Both the position numbers and the translations under genes were made by a program. Shown here one piece after another: positions 24,470 to 35,282 of a stretch of 64,000 nt of DNA; the first letter of the stretch is position 1, and each line of letters begins with the position of its first letter. The notes below the pieces were generated by a model. That model saw only the letters and a list, made by a program, of their open reading frames with translations, was not told where the DNA came from and searched no databases. Source of the stretch: Apiospora phragmitis. Its lineage: Eukaryota; Ascomycota; Sordariomycetes; Amphisphaeriales; Apiosporaceae. The DNA lies in the NCBI GenBank assembly GCA_038363925.1, contig JAQQWL010000004.1, positions 992,001-1,056,000 of the forward strand, given 5' to 3'.

Positions 24470-24804
24470 CGCTCAATTATGCCCTTTTCGCGGTCTTTTT
24501 ACTAGGTGGTTGTATGCGAGACAGGAAAACTCTCTCTGCGACCTAAGCCCTGATGCTAAATTTCCGAGCTAGATAATATGAATCAGTATGATGGCGTCTC
24601 TAGCTGGCACCCACTACTCACTGACTGTTCCGGTGCCAATTTCGGTTGCGTGAATACAATCTCGTTTGCGCTTACTTCACTAGTGATTCATACCATACAT
24701 GTCCCTTCCGTAACATAACAAGCCCCCGCGTAAGAAAAACCTTGACCGCAACCACCTATCCGACCCCACCGAGTGAGATAGTAAGTATGCATCAGTCTAC
24801 TAAT
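24470..24804. other. Intergenic region, convergent 3' flanks
   Basis: Lies between the 3' ends of the convergent acidic-protein and tyrosinase genes. No gene seen. Confidence 0.4.
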
Positions 24805-26713
24805 TTAGACATAGATGTAGCAGAACTGCCCCGGTTCCCGCCCAGCTGGTCCGTGAGCTCCAGCAGCGGGATGGCCGGCGCGATCCAGCCCAGGTCGACG
24901 ATGACGTCCTTGGGGTCCTCGGCGCGCTTGAATGGGTGAAGGGCCGCTTCCTCGCGGAGCTGGTGCGGCGGCATCGCCATGCCGCCCGTCGGGATCGCGT
25001 TGATGCGGTTCTCCGGGTCCTGCATCTGCCAGATCCACCAGACGCGGTCAAGCATACCATGATGAAAGTAAAAGGATGGATCACCTGGCGAGGCGAAGAA
25101 GTCCTGAGGCGAGGGGAGAATAAGTGTTAGTCATGAGGTTGCATCTCTCATGGTATCGACCATTGTCGTGGGAGATGATGGGGAGTTGGGGAAACGAAGG
25201 ACTAGAGGGCAAAGAAAGAGGGATCGTACGCCACCTGGATCTCCACCAAACATGTAGTGGCCAGCATTGTGGAGCTATCACATCGTATAAGTTAGCAATT
25301 TGCAGTGTTGAATAACAAGCCACGCGATTAAGTTGGCGAAAGTAGTGGACGTGGACAGGGGAGGAAAATGGAATATCAGCACTACTCACACCCCAAGGGT
25401 GCGTGTCGTTGATCAGCGGCGGCATGCCGAGGTAGCGATTGTAGAAGGCGTCGACATCCTTGTTATCCAGGATGGTCGAGAGGGTGTAGTTGGCCGTGGC
25501 GCCCAGGGCCGAGTTGCGGTTGACGTCGCGCCGGAGGCAGCGCGGGTTGGACCCGAGGCCGTCCGACTGCGGGTTCTTGGGCACGTCGGTCAGGACGTGG
25601 CCCTTGGGGCCGAGGCTGACGACCATGCTGCGATGGTAGAAAGAAGGACATAGGTCAGTATCATTTTGACTCGGTGACTCGCGCTAAGTAGGGCGTAGTT
25701 TGGGATAGGGGGAAAGGGGAGGGACAGGGGCTAATAAGCTAAAGCACCTACTCCTTGAAGGGTCCCTCGGTCACGCAGCCTCCGCCACCGCCCGGCCTGA
25801 TCCAGTCGTAGGGCTTCCTGTAGGGCTGCGCGACGCCGGGTGTATTCGGACGGTAAGCCCTGGCCGCCCATGCTCGACGCGTTGCCGTTGAACATGGGGG
25901 AGTTGACTGGGTCTTGGGCGTAGCGGTCGTAGTTCATGTACTGAACAATAACAGGAAACACCGTTTGTCAGTAACAGTACTACTAGACAGGGGAAGAGAG
26001 GTCAAAGCAAAGCTTACAGGCTGGTAACCGGTGTAGCCACACTCGTCGCGAAGCGCCTTTTCGTATGCCCAGATGAAGTACTTGTGGCTTGCGAACAGGT
26101 GGTACTATGGTGCCAGCATTGTCAGTCAGTAAGTTCAATCACATACCCGTCATGTCGTCGAGCGGGTGTAGGCAGTTCTTACCGGGTCATGCAGCATCAT
26201 GGCTTCCGTCATATGGAAGCCGACGAAGTCGTCGTAGCGGCTGAGCGCGCGGGAACTTGTCCTTTGGCGCCTTTGGTGGCAGCTTCTGAAGGCAGAGCAC
26301 AGCTTTGATGTATTCCTCACGCCGGGGAACCGTGAGGTCGCTCCTGAAGTTGGTCGGTCCTGTCAGCTCTTACTACTGCCCCTTCGCCAAGAAAGTAGTA
26401 TTGTTATTCAAGACTCACCATTCCTGTCTCACTACTGCGGTTTCCAGTGTGCAGTTCCCCGCTGTCTTTTTGGTCGCCATCCAGGCTTCGACCTTGGGCA
26501 TGGTAGCCGCTTCCAGCTCGTCGACGACATCGAGAGGGTAGTAGCCATTGCGCGAACTATCAATCAACAAGATATTGTATTAGACATGATCATATCTCCA
26601 ATGTGTACAAGGTGAGAAGGTAACACGTACGTCTTGGGCATGAAAGCGGCCTCGGCGGCACCGCTGGATACTGCAAGTATCAACGGTAGTATCTTGTACG
26701 CGTTGATCATCAT
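24805..26713 (-). CDS. Secreted tyrosinase (type-3 copper oxidase)
   Basis: Start at 26713 gives a signal peptide (MMINAYKILPLILAVSSGA then AEA). Eight exons fit, with introns 26557-26630, 26344-26418, 26105-26182, 25941-26017, 25628-25751, 25275-25389 and 25104-25229. Copper site A: FVGFHMTEA, then HDP and ASHKYFIWAYEKAL (His nine residues apart). Copper site B: LHNAGHYMFGGDPGG, then DPSFYFHHGMLDRVWWIWQ. Oxidises phenols to quinones, as in melanin or phenolic metabolism. The natural end appears to be QFCYIYV with TAA at 24805-24807. Three single-base frame changes are needed (about 26250, 25840, and the C4 run at 24829-24832); all copper ligands remain encoded, so these may be sequence indels rather than decay. 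Confidence 0.88.
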
Positions 26714-27397
26714 CTTGAGGTCGTCTTGGTTCAGAACTTGAGTTTGGTTGGGCCTTCTTGGGTAGGTGTATGCCTACAACAGAAAAGCTTCTCAACACGG
26801 CAATACTGGTTCTTTTTCTTTGTATAGGCTCGTTTCCTCTTTAAGGGCTCTCCTGGAAGCCGTCGGGGGCGGCATATCTACCGAGATATACCGGAGTTCA
26901 TATTATCTTCCCAAGCCAAGGTGTGCCAAGGGCCTGATGCGGACGATACCTACATTGCGAACCACCCCTGATTTTCATGTTGACGCCAGTAGAAGCCAGT
27001 ATATTTAAAGTTTGACGTTTCCTACGCCGAAGTGATTCGTCCCCTTGAAGTGTTGGGAGGACGCTCGTATATACCCTCGAAGATGAGAGGTTCCCATAGC
27101 AAATCGGCGAATTGATACAATTAAACTACTCATAATTGATAGGCGCAACCAGGGACGTGTGCTAGGGTAAAGAGCAGTTGATTGCTCCAATGTCGATCTC
27201 CTGCGATCTGCAATTAGGCGGGAGCGTCCCCAAACGGCACTTTGCATTTACCCCTTTAAGCGAGCGGCATCTTCAGTAGATCACCTGCCGAACCCTGCAT
27301 TGTGTCTCCTTGTTGAGTTCCGTATAGATATGAGTCAAATACACGTTACTAGACTATTTACAGATGTAATATGTACAGTGAGAATAACGATGTAGCT
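26714..27397. other. Intergenic region upstream of tyrosinase
   Basis: Promoter side of the tyrosinase gene and 3' flank of the kinase-like gene; no other gene recognised. Confidence 0.4.
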
Positions 27398-28968
27398 TTA
27401 CAGAGACAAGTCTGAATCGTCTGGATGCCATAGAGGATCAGGCAGAGCATCCAAATCGGCATCGCCTGAAGGTGCCCCATGACTTGTATCGGCGTCAAAG
27501 AAAAGCTCACAAGCCACAGCCATGATGAAATCGTCGTCTTCCGTTCCATCATCAATTCCCTGCTCGTCCCTATAATAGCTGGGGTCTTGTTCAAACCCGC
27601 GCTGGACTCTCTCGTCCAAGTCCTTGAGCGACCAGCCCTTATTGTGGATTGACCCCTCCATCCTCGTACATATTAACACCAATTCTCTCAATCCTGGGTC
27701 AGGACGCCGCGCCCCAAGTGACTGGCAGATCTGAAAAAGCCCGAGGAATCTCTGTCACAAAACCCACAAAGGTTAACAAAAGTCCTTGGCTCTGAAGGCC
27801 AGTACCGGGCATTCCACTTACATTGCTAGCAAGGCCTATCAGCTTCGCGCTGATTCGGTCCCATTCACTGTCTCTGCAAAGTAAGGCTTGGTCAGTTTTA
27901 CAGGTTTAATGTAATTAGCACATTCTTTCCCTAGGAACAATTTACCGTGACGTGTCTACTCGTTCTATGGCTCCAAGGTCTATCATCTTGAGAATCGGTG
28001 ACAGTCGATGTTCTGTGTCCATTTCGTCGTCATCCAAACTTCCAAACATCACTAGTTCGGATCCTCGTTAGCATCTTGTCCTTCCTTCCCTCTTGCGGGG
28101 CTTGAACCCACAATTGTTTGTATGCATGTCGAAGTTGTAGAGGACCGATTGGGGATGAGGCCCACCCGGAGCCGACTCCAGTCGGATTGGTCCATCCTTC
28201 ATCTCTCCAGAATTGGCCATTCCCATCGCGATCCTTGTCACTGGAGTAACAGTCAGACGAAACGGTCATGAAGGACAGACAGATGAAAGGGATTCGGACT
28301 AACAGCACCTGAATATCGACCAAAGCATACGATTCGGCAGAGCCTTCCGCCTATTCCTAACTCGTGCCTCGAAATCTCGAAACGTGCCGCCCACCAGATA
28401 CTCCAACAAGATCCATTGCCGCACCCGTAAAGATCGGCCCCACCGAATGTACGGGAGGCGATCATCCGCACGACGTGAGCCGCAGCAGCAAAGCTCTACG
28501 CGGACCACATCAGTAACTAGCGTCCAGTATTCCTGCTGCATCCGTTCATAGCGTTGTGGAGAAACTAACCTCAAGCGCCTCGACTTCAGTCACGGGGGTA
28601 TTGCTGGCGTACCGCGGGTCCGGGAACCGCCGGATCAGCTTCGCCGCGACACGCCGCCCCGACTCCGGAGAACCTTGCTGTTGGCCGCCGATCTGCCTTA
28701 GCGTGTACACGCTACCAAAGGCCCCAGAGCCGGCTCGGCCTTCGTATGCATACTGGCCGCCCCGGACGAAGTGGTGCCGTACCGCGCGCAACGCTTCGAA
28801 TGGTGGAGCCGGAAGCGGGACCTGATCGGCAGCAGCGGCAGTGACTGGAATGGTAGGCCGGTTCGGCGGGGTGACGAACGGATTAGGCTGGGCTGCTGGG
28901 CGGTCAGCTACCGGTAGGTTAGGGGGGCGCAAGTGGGCGTCGAGGAAGCTACTGAATCCGCTAGACAT
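27398..28968 (-). CDS. Divergent protein-kinase-like protein
   Basis: The start at 28968 (MSSGFSSFLDAHLRPP) leads into a proline-rich tail and a glycine loop GRAGSGAFGSVYTL, then RRVAAKLIRRF with the presumed ATP-binding Lys. The hinge region reads WILLEYLVGGTFRDF. The catalytic loop appears as YNFDMHTNN across a 59-bp intron (donor GTGGGT, branch GCTAACGA, acceptor ACTAG, about 28045-28103). The metal-binding motif is KMIDLGAIERV, i.e. DLG for DFG. A C-terminal extension of about 100 residues is acidic (EDDDFIMAV) and ends at 27398. The catalytic-loop His is replaced by Asn; activity is uncertain. Frame changes are needed near 28420 and 28140. Similar fungal kinase-like proteins are common accessory genes of unknown role. 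Confidence 0.72.
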
Positions 28969-29469
28969 CGCAAGGGTTGGCGACTAGTATTCTAACCCAC
29001 CCTCCCCATATTCACCATTTCTGCGTTTCTTTTTTCTCTTTTTTTTTTCTTCTGTCCAATTTGATACGGCCGCGAGAACAAAGACTGGAACGCCGCATAG
29101 AAGCGAGCTTTTTGTTTTTGGGCGACTAATGCCATTGTCAAATTGTTGCCAGGAGGCCTGGGGAAACAAAGGACAAAGCCGTTCCCGGAATTTGTTGCTC
29201 TCTCAAAGTGGAGGCTGGCCATAATGCAACTTGGTAGGTGTTCGGCCGCACTGAAAGCTGTGGCAGTTGAGTGTTTCTTCACGACACACCCCAAAACATG
29301 TATTGCAACAGCTCTATTTGCTTGTATATATCAGCAAGCTACAAGTTTCTTTATCGAGGAGATTAATACGTGTCATTCATTCAATCTTTCCATGGATGTT
29401 CTACTTTGGTGACTTCTCAGTACCCAGTGAATTTCCGACGACGTTCTTGACCTCAATCCCTTCTAAACG
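28969..29469. other. Intergenic region
   Basis: Contains a T/C-rich tract at 29025-29055 in the kinase promoter. No N-terminal amidase sequence (GGSS(G/A)GE-type signature) is present here although the next gene would need it. Confidence 0.45.
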
Positions 29470-30194
29470 GATGTCACCCCCGTGCGGAACTTCTTCGATG
29501 CCACCGGCTACATGTCGTGCCTCCTCGGCCAGATCGTGCTCTCTCCGCTGGCAGCGCCTGGGAATACAGAAGGCAATGGGCGGCGACAGTACGCAAGTGG
29601 CCAGCGCGGCCGCATAACCCTTGGTGAAGTACGACAAGATGTGGTGCGCGTACAAGAACTGGATGGTCAACGGCCGGTGGGGTTGGGATCACCTGCCGAC
29701 GCCGGGGCTGTTGCTGGGTAAGGCCACCAATCTGACCCGTAAGCTCAGGGACGAGTACTACAAGGCCCTGGATCAATATGATGTCCTCGTTGCTCCTACC
29801 ATGCCGTTTCTGCCGCCCAAGCTGCCCGCTGGGGATGCTAGTATCAAGGAGTTGATGCAGAACTCTGCTGGCGCGTCGCTCAACACGTCAGCGTTCAACA
29901 TCGTACGTAATCCCCAAATTGTCCCATCTCTTCTCCTTGTATGTAGGACGAAGAAGCATGCTGCTGACGTATTTGACCTTGCAGACAGGTATGCCTACCC
30001 TATCGCTTCCAGTGGGCTTCCTTCCTTCGCTGGTGGAGCCCCACCCCAAATTCCCCGTCGGTATGCAGATCGTGTCCAAGTTCTACAAGGAGGCCACGAT
30101 ATACAGGGTTGCATACGCCTGGGAGCAGGCTGTCGACTGGAAGGTGTTCACGTATATCAGGCTGCTGGAAGAGGCAACGGGCATAAACCGGTAG
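29470..30194 (+). pseudogene. Amidase-signature enzyme, C-terminal remnant
   Basis: Encodes only the C-terminal third of a fungal amidase: FFDATGYMSCLLGQIVLSPL, then VKYDKMWCAYKNWMVNGRW, the YDVLVAPTMPFLPPKLP segment and, after an 82-bp intron (29903-29984), TGMPTLSLPVGFLPSL and LPVGMQI-type FPVGMQIVSKFYKEA, ending TGINR. The Ser-cisSer-Lys catalytic core normally upstream is absent; the preceding 500 bases belong to the flank of the kinase-like gene. One or two frame changes occur at 29550-29620. The 3' half, including its intron, is well preserved, so truncation is probably recent. Confidence 0.78.
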
Positions 30195-30334
30195 CACAAC
30201 ATGTCGTCGGTCAACTTGACAGAAGGAAGACTTGCCAAGCATGCTTCATTCTGTCGGTCCGTAGGGCCGTATGTATCAATAAGCTGACCGACGAGTCTTT
30301 CTCTTTACAAGCAACCACCCTACGGTCTATCATT

Positions 30335-30526
30335 ATGAGTGATCCTTATTGTTCCGAAGATGATGTCCCGGCACCGCGGCATCTGCTAAAGGAAATTGCG
30401 AAGTAGCTGGGCAGTCGGAGGATTTCCGACTACGCCCAGAACAAGGAAGAGTAGAAGGAAAGTGCTGATAAGGCGGTTGAGGGGGCCTTACCGGAGCAAT
30501 CTGAGATGAGTCGATCAAGCGAATGA
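30335..30526 (+). pseudogene. Small charged ORF interrupted by two in-frame UAG codons
   Basis: ATG at 30335 opens MSDPYCSEDDVPAPRHLLKE. The frame meets TAG at 30404-30406, continues as LGSRRISDYAQNKEE, meets TAG again at 30452-30454, continues with a charged stretch and ends at TGA 30524-30526. Composition on both sides of each TAG is alike (Glu/Lys/Ser rich), and glutamine at each stop would give an ordinary coiled-coil-like peptide. I do not recognise a family. A chance open stretch is possible. Confidence 0.35.
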
Positions 30527-31105
30527 GTAGAACACACTTGCTGGGCGTAGTTCTGATACTGTTTCGGTCTAATTTGTAATGTTCGTATGTAGTATACAAT
30601 TGGCCAGTTGAATAACGTAAGACAGATAAACTAGATGGTGAATAGACGAAAAAAACGACTGTGGAATTTTGTGTTTGAGGTGGAATTATTAAGAGTGATG
30701 TTGGCTGAAATGCGAGCGGCATAAACCCCTATAAGAAACGAAATAACCTGAGTCGCCTACCAGGAAACCATTCCAAGTTCAGACTGGCTGGAAGAATAAT
30801 ACAACACATGTTACGACAATAATGTTTACTTTTATGGGAAATGCTTCCATCAGGAGTGGGGTGAAAGTCATTCATTTGTTGACTGAGCCACCAGGCGTGT
30901 GTATGCGCAGTATTCAATGCCACTTCCCATACAAAAATTGTGCAGAGCACCGGACAATTTCCGCTCCAGAAGTCAAATCCAAATCCAAATCCAAACACCA
31001 AGAGAACGAACAACAGGCTCTAGCCCCCCAACCCAACGTCATCGCTGTGCTAGGTGTTTCCGCGACAGTTATTGTGTGGTGGTTATCTTGAGATGACCGA
31101 TTCCG
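30527..31105. other. Intergenic region left of the small-gene cluster
   Basis: No gene recognised. A run of related hexamers (AAATCC repeated around 30977-30995) is the only simple repeat. Confidence 0.4.
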
Positions 31106-31548
31106 TTAGAACCATTTGAACACGAAATCAAGCAACCGATCAAGGCTGGATTCCGTCTGGGCCGCTCTCATCGCCTCAACCTTGCGCTAAAAATCAAAGT
31201 CAGCTTATGGCTCTGCGTCAACACTTCTGACGTGGTCTCTTACATCTAGCCCACGTTGGGTCTGTTGACAGGCCTCTATCAATTGGTCGATCTGCTTGAC
31301 GAGGTCTGCTTTGGTTGCCTTCCGACGAAGCACCGGCACCTCCATCGAGGGCTTCTGCCCGTGTCCCTTGGCAGGCTTGTAATCGTTAGCTAACCATTCC
31401 ATGTCGACGTGTAGTTTCGAGGTGTTCATGCGTCTTGAAAACGTGAAAGGAACAATTCCCTACCTTTAGCTCCCCGTTTGCGGTTTTGACCTTGATTGAG
31501 AGACTCGACAGACGGCTCCCAAGCTCCTCGACAGAGGGCGTAAATGCA
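31106..31548 (-). pseudogene. Small-gene family member A, no clear start codon
   Basis: Three-exon layout matching members B and C. Exon 1 carries VEELGSRLSSLSIKVKT (compare ELERQFARLSMTVEK in B). After an intron at 31355-31463, exon 2 reads KPSMEVPVLRRKATKADLVK then QIDQLIEACQQTQRGLD, corresponding to PFLKRRATVKELTEGIDKL in B. After a second intron (donor GTAAGA, acceptor TTTTTAG) exon 3 gives RKVEAMRAAQTESSLDRLL and FVFKWF with TAA at 31106-31108. Exons 2 and 3 are open. No ATG precedes exon 1 in frame back to an in-frame TAA; an ACG stands about where the ATG would be. Function unknown. Confidence 0.55.
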
Positions 31549-31881
31549 ACGTGGGGGCCGTTTAGGTAAAAGTCGAGGGTGAGGTGTACGTGAGTCCTTT
31601 TGGTCTTGTCACTTTACGTCCTGCACAACATTAATAATTGAATACAGCAGGCGAGACCTCCTACTGTTATCAGAACACCTTTCAGCACCTTATTTTTCGG
31701 CCACCTCTTCTCTTCATCAACCAGCTTTTCCTTCAACACTTCATCAATAAACCAACACCATTAATCAACTGCTCTGTCAACCAATTCTGCTTCCACGAAT
31801 ACGTTCTTGCTACACGCACAGCCCGCCCCCTACTCATCAAACCTTGCAACACCAATCATCACAGTTGTGATAAGTAGCACC

Positions 31882-32309
31882 ATGGCGAACGAGAAGCAGA
31901 CAGACAATGTTTCGAATGACGAGCTCGAGAGACAATTTGCGAGACTCTCTATGACAGTCGAGAAGTCACACAGAGAGCAGTTCAAGGTATGATACCCACG
32001 GATTGGATGGGGGTCCTCAACAAGCTCCTAGGTTAGACAGCCAACTGACTATCATAACAGCGCAGAGACAAAAGCGTGCCGCCCGAGAACCCGTTCCTGA
32101 AACGACGGGCCACTGTAAAGGAGCTAACTGAGGGCATCGACAAGCTCCAGAATCTCTGCTACGAAACTCAAGGCAAACTAGAGGTAAGAGGTCATTCATA
32201 CAACAAGGGAAGAGCAATCTGCTAACAGAGGTTACAAGTCCTACATTCAAGAGAGGAGCGGATGGAACGCTCCAAGTTCTTCCGGCTGCTGAATATTGTT
32301 TTGCACTAA
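31882..32309 (+). CDS. Small-gene family member B, unknown
   Basis: ATG at 31882 in good context (CACCATGG). Exon 1: MANEKQTDNVSNDELERQF then ARLSMTVEKSHREQFK. Intron 31987-32060. Exon 2: RRDKSVPPENPFLKRRATVK then ELTEGIDKLQNLCYETQGKLE. Intron from 32184 (GTAAGA). Exon 3 ends with ERMERSKFFRLLNIVLH and TAA at 32307-32309. The exact acceptor of intron 2 is unclear: homology to member C begins at SYIQE in one frame and continues at EERMERSKF in another, so a one-base problem is likely there. About 110 residues: an N-terminal amphipathic helix, a basic PFLKR segment, a second helix with a Cys-Tyr pair, and a hydrophobic C-terminal helix. Expressed status unknown. Confidence 0.6.
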
Positions 32310-32785
32310 TACTTGTAGGCAAACATGAATACAGACACCAACAGTCGTATCATTAGGATCATTTGAGATAAGGGCTTCCGGGCTTTTTGCGATCTTTCGT
32401 GGTTATGCGCATCAGCCTTTAGGGTGTTTGGATGGGACAAACTGACTTCCTGCGGACATGGATTTTGGGTAATTGACAGGACACGATGGGTAAATCCGGC
32501 GTTGATCTGTACAGATAGCCCTACGACTTCCCACGGTGGTCAACTAGATTGCAGTTGATTACTACTAAATTCAACCTCTGAGCCGCATGCTTTAGCCTTC
32601 TTCCCGCGTGTCTTTTGCCTTCCAATCATCGAGATACTCATTTTCTGCCCATAATTATTCCTGGTATTCCAGTAACACCAATTTGGTATCGCCTTCACGT
32701 CCCTTCCACGACGCCAGTGAAACATCAACCATCTGTATTATAAACTCGAGAAGCCCTATTGGAACACCAGCTGGCCAACGCCACC

Positions 32786-33102
32786 ATGGCTTCAGAACAG
32801 AACTCTGGCGTTCCAGCAATGAAATAGTTGGAGAGCCAATTTGCCAAGCTCGAGACCACGCCCAGCGATGAGCGAGCCAGCAATGAAGGGCTCAATACAA
32901 CGACCGGTGACACCGAGGACCCGCTGCAAGAGACGCAGAAGAATGTAGAGGTAAGAAAACCCAAGGACCAACGGGCGCGATACATACGATGCCCCAGTAC
33001 TCGGGGCGGTTTGCTAATTTCCAGAAGCCCAAACCCGAGACCGGGAAGAGGAAAGACATCAGGCTCGAGGCTCTACGGATCGTCCTCTTGAGAGGGTACT
33101 AA
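32786..33102 (+). pseudogene. Small-gene family member D, with early UAG
   Basis: ATG at 32786 (MASEQNSGVPAMK) then TAG at 32825-32827, followed in the same frame by LESQFAKLETTPSDERAS and ETQKNVE. An intron at 32951-33024 (GTAAGA...TTCCAG) sits where the second family intron lies, and exon 3 reads KPKPETGKRKDIRLEALR then IVLLRGY with TAA at 33100-33102. The PFLKR segment is missing. The first residues MAS-E and the LE-x-x-FA-x-L motif tie it to members B and C. The early stop suggests a broken copy. Confidence 0.5.
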
Positions 33103-33824
33103 GACATGCGACCCGTTCTTACCTCTCCAGGAGGAACAAACGATGTTAGTCTGTAGATGTTGGTATGGCATGGATTAGCTCCGCTGAGATTGGCCAGAAG
33201 TTTAGTCAAGTATTCCGAAAACCTCGTTGATCTATGACAGTATGATCACTTGGTTGGTTGTTTGTAGACGTTCCTAGGCCAGGTCAATGGGATTGGGAAC
33301 CCTAATAGATTAGTGCCTGGTTGCAGTATACCTTTGGTTTCTCCCTGTTTTTGTTTTCTATTTTGCGTCCATCTTATTTCCACTCGAGACGTTTCTGGCG
33401 GTGTAGGTACTTGGGTGGTTCGGTGTTGCTGGAATGTCTATCGGGGTCATGTAAAGTCAGTCAAAGGTGAGGCCCATGTGAGAGCATTCTCAGGTCCGAG
33501 CCTATTGTTCTCCCCTAAATCGGTTGACTGGATTGTCTCCTACCCTGATTTACAGTGCTATTGTACATCAGAGAGCCTACTGATTCCGAATCACACCTCA
33601 GACCTATAAATATGTCCTCCTCCTCCCCTCAGTAGCACCTTTCTTTTTCCTTCATCATCACTCACCAATGTCTCCCACTTCCACATCCACCCACTAGGAC
33701 AACGGAAAATACAAAAGACACCTCGCACACAAGCAGACTTGCCTTGGACGTCTCCTTCAACATAACACAATCTCACCTCTTCATTGCCCTCTGCAGCTTG
33801 CAAAAAAAAACAACACACACTACT
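33103..33824. other. Spacer inside the small-gene cluster
   Basis: No gene recognised; the segment 33620-33820 is pyrimidine-rich, like a promoter or 5' UTR of member E. Confidence 0.35.
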
Positions 33825-33905
33825 ATGGCTTCCGAGAAGACCCTGATGGATCTCTGGAATAGGTTGACGTTGAATCAGATCGAGCCAGAATGTACCAAAG
33901 GATAG
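33825..33905 (+). pseudogene. Small-gene family member E, 26-codon stub
   Basis: ATG at 33825 gives MASEKTLMDLWNRLTLNQIE and ends at TAG 33903-33905. The MASEK start and the position of the Leu-rich segment match the first exon of members B, C and D (for example MASGKNTNS and LERKFASLSLKVEK). No second exon with the PFLKR or LCYE motif was found before 34289. Treated as a degraded or truncated copy. Confidence 0.35.
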
Positions 33906-34288
33906 TCAGCACAGAGCAACTCGAATTAAGAAACTGGTAGGTAAAAAGGAAGCGAGAAAAACATATGATCACAGCATTCAAGAAAACAATATACAATGCT
34001 TAACTGCGAATCCATTAACCACCGTCTAGAGTTACGGGGTCTTCCTATGTGATGTACTCCATTGACATCAATCCAGCAACCATCTCAAGATCTGTTTATC
34101 CAGAATTCGTTCATACACACCATTGTGTTTCAGTATATCCCAATCCCCCAATCCGGAAGGGTTTTCTCAGCAAGCCTAGCCATGGCCACTTCCTCTGCTA
34201 GTTGTGTAGGGCATATCGGGTCCGGACCTTGTTGTTGATGTAGTCAAGGTATCTGTGCCGGCCAAAGTGAATTGAGAGATTTGGCTGT
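33906..34288. other. Spacer inside the small-gene cluster
   Basis: No gene recognised between members E and C. Confidence 0.35.
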
Positions 34289-34655
34289 CTAGAGATAGTA
34301 CAGCACAAAGTTCAGGAACATGACGAATTTGGACTGCTCCATTCGCTCCTCCGCCTCGATATACGGCTGGATACCGTCAGCTAGTGTCTCTACAGTCACG
34401 ATACGACTTTTCGCTTACCTGGAGATTATCTTGAACCTCGTAGCAAAGGTTCTCGAGCTTCGTGATTCCATCAAGAAGCTCATTCTTTGTAGGGTGTCGT
34501 TTCAGGAATGGATTCTTGTCCGACGAGCTCCTGGAGCCCTTCTGTGCCTGTGAACCACAGGCCTCCTGCTCCTTCTCAACCTTGAGAGACAGACTGGCGA
34601 ACTTTCTCTCAAGCTCCTCCATTGGAACGGAGTTGGTGTTTTTTCCAGAAGCCAT
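34289..34655 (-). CDS. Small-gene family member C, unknown (intact)
   Basis: The best-preserved member. ATG at 34655; exon 1 is MASGKNTNSVPMEELERKF then ASLSLKVEKEQEACGSQAQ, KNPFLKRHPTKNELLDGITK and LENLCYEVQDNLQ, without the first intron seen in member B. A 52-bp intron (34367-34418, GTAAGC...ATCCAG) leads to PYIEAEERMEQSKFVMFLNF and VLYYL with TAG at 34289-34291. About 104 residues. Two predicted helices are separated by a basic segment, with a hydrophobic C-terminal helix that could associate with membranes or a partner. I know of no named domain. It abuts a P450 fragment on the same strand (45 bp). Confidence 0.68.
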
Positions 34656-34700
34656 TGTGGTGTTTGTAGGAATGACGAAAGCTAGAACAAGAGCGAGTTG

Positions 34701-35282
34701 TCAGCAAGCGCCATCGAGCTGATTGACAAATTGGATGAGAAGCGGCTCGCCCTTGTATGTGGTTGTTAACTTAAGTCGCCAAAGGTCGAGCAGCTCAAGA
34801 GTCGCTTTGTAGATATTAGGTGCGGCGGTCTTGTAGAGGAAATCGGCACTGATGACATCGGCCCACAGACGTTTCTACGCTCTCAGTGCAGGCATCGTAA
34901 ACTGACATAGTGAGGCGCGGGGGAACTTGGGAGACATTATATCAACCGCCATTGTGGCCTTGTCGAACTCTTTATTTCGACGGAGGACGATATCCTCGAT
35001 CTCCTGAGGGTCCTCAAGGACGATGAGAGGTTTCCGAAGGCCCAGGAAGAGCAGCTGGACTACCGGCGTGCCCAGCTTCTGGGTGGTAATAGTAAAGATG
35101 GCGTCAGAGGATTCGTTCGTTCTCTGGATGACTGAAACCAGATCAGGGATATCTCCCGTAATACGATGGGCCGATTCCTTATTGTATGGAATCCCTGGGT
35201 AGGGGGTTGGATACCATTCGCGCCAGGCCATGGTAAGTGCAAGTAGTGCAATGAGAGATAGGCCGATCAGAGAGTAAGACAT
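34701..35282 (-). pseudogene. Cytochrome P450, N-terminal fragment with in-frame UAG
   Basis: ATG at 35282 gives a membrane anchor (MSYSLIGLSLIALLALTMAW), then the Pro-rich hinge (PTPYPGIPYN) and normal N-terminal P450 sequence through LIVLEDPQEIEDIVLRR. At 34875-34877 a TAG replaces the residue before KRLWADVISADFLYKTAAP, where related P450s as I recall them have Gln. The frame ends at TGA 34701 after about 190 residues, so the I helix, ExxR and haem loop are absent. Truncation lies directly beside the small-gene cluster. Confidence 0.75.

Noticed and set aside
28085..28140. tRNA-like GGTTCAAGCCCCGC on the minus strand
   Set aside because: No acceptor or anticodon stem can be drawn around it, and it lies in a short intron of the kinase-like gene.
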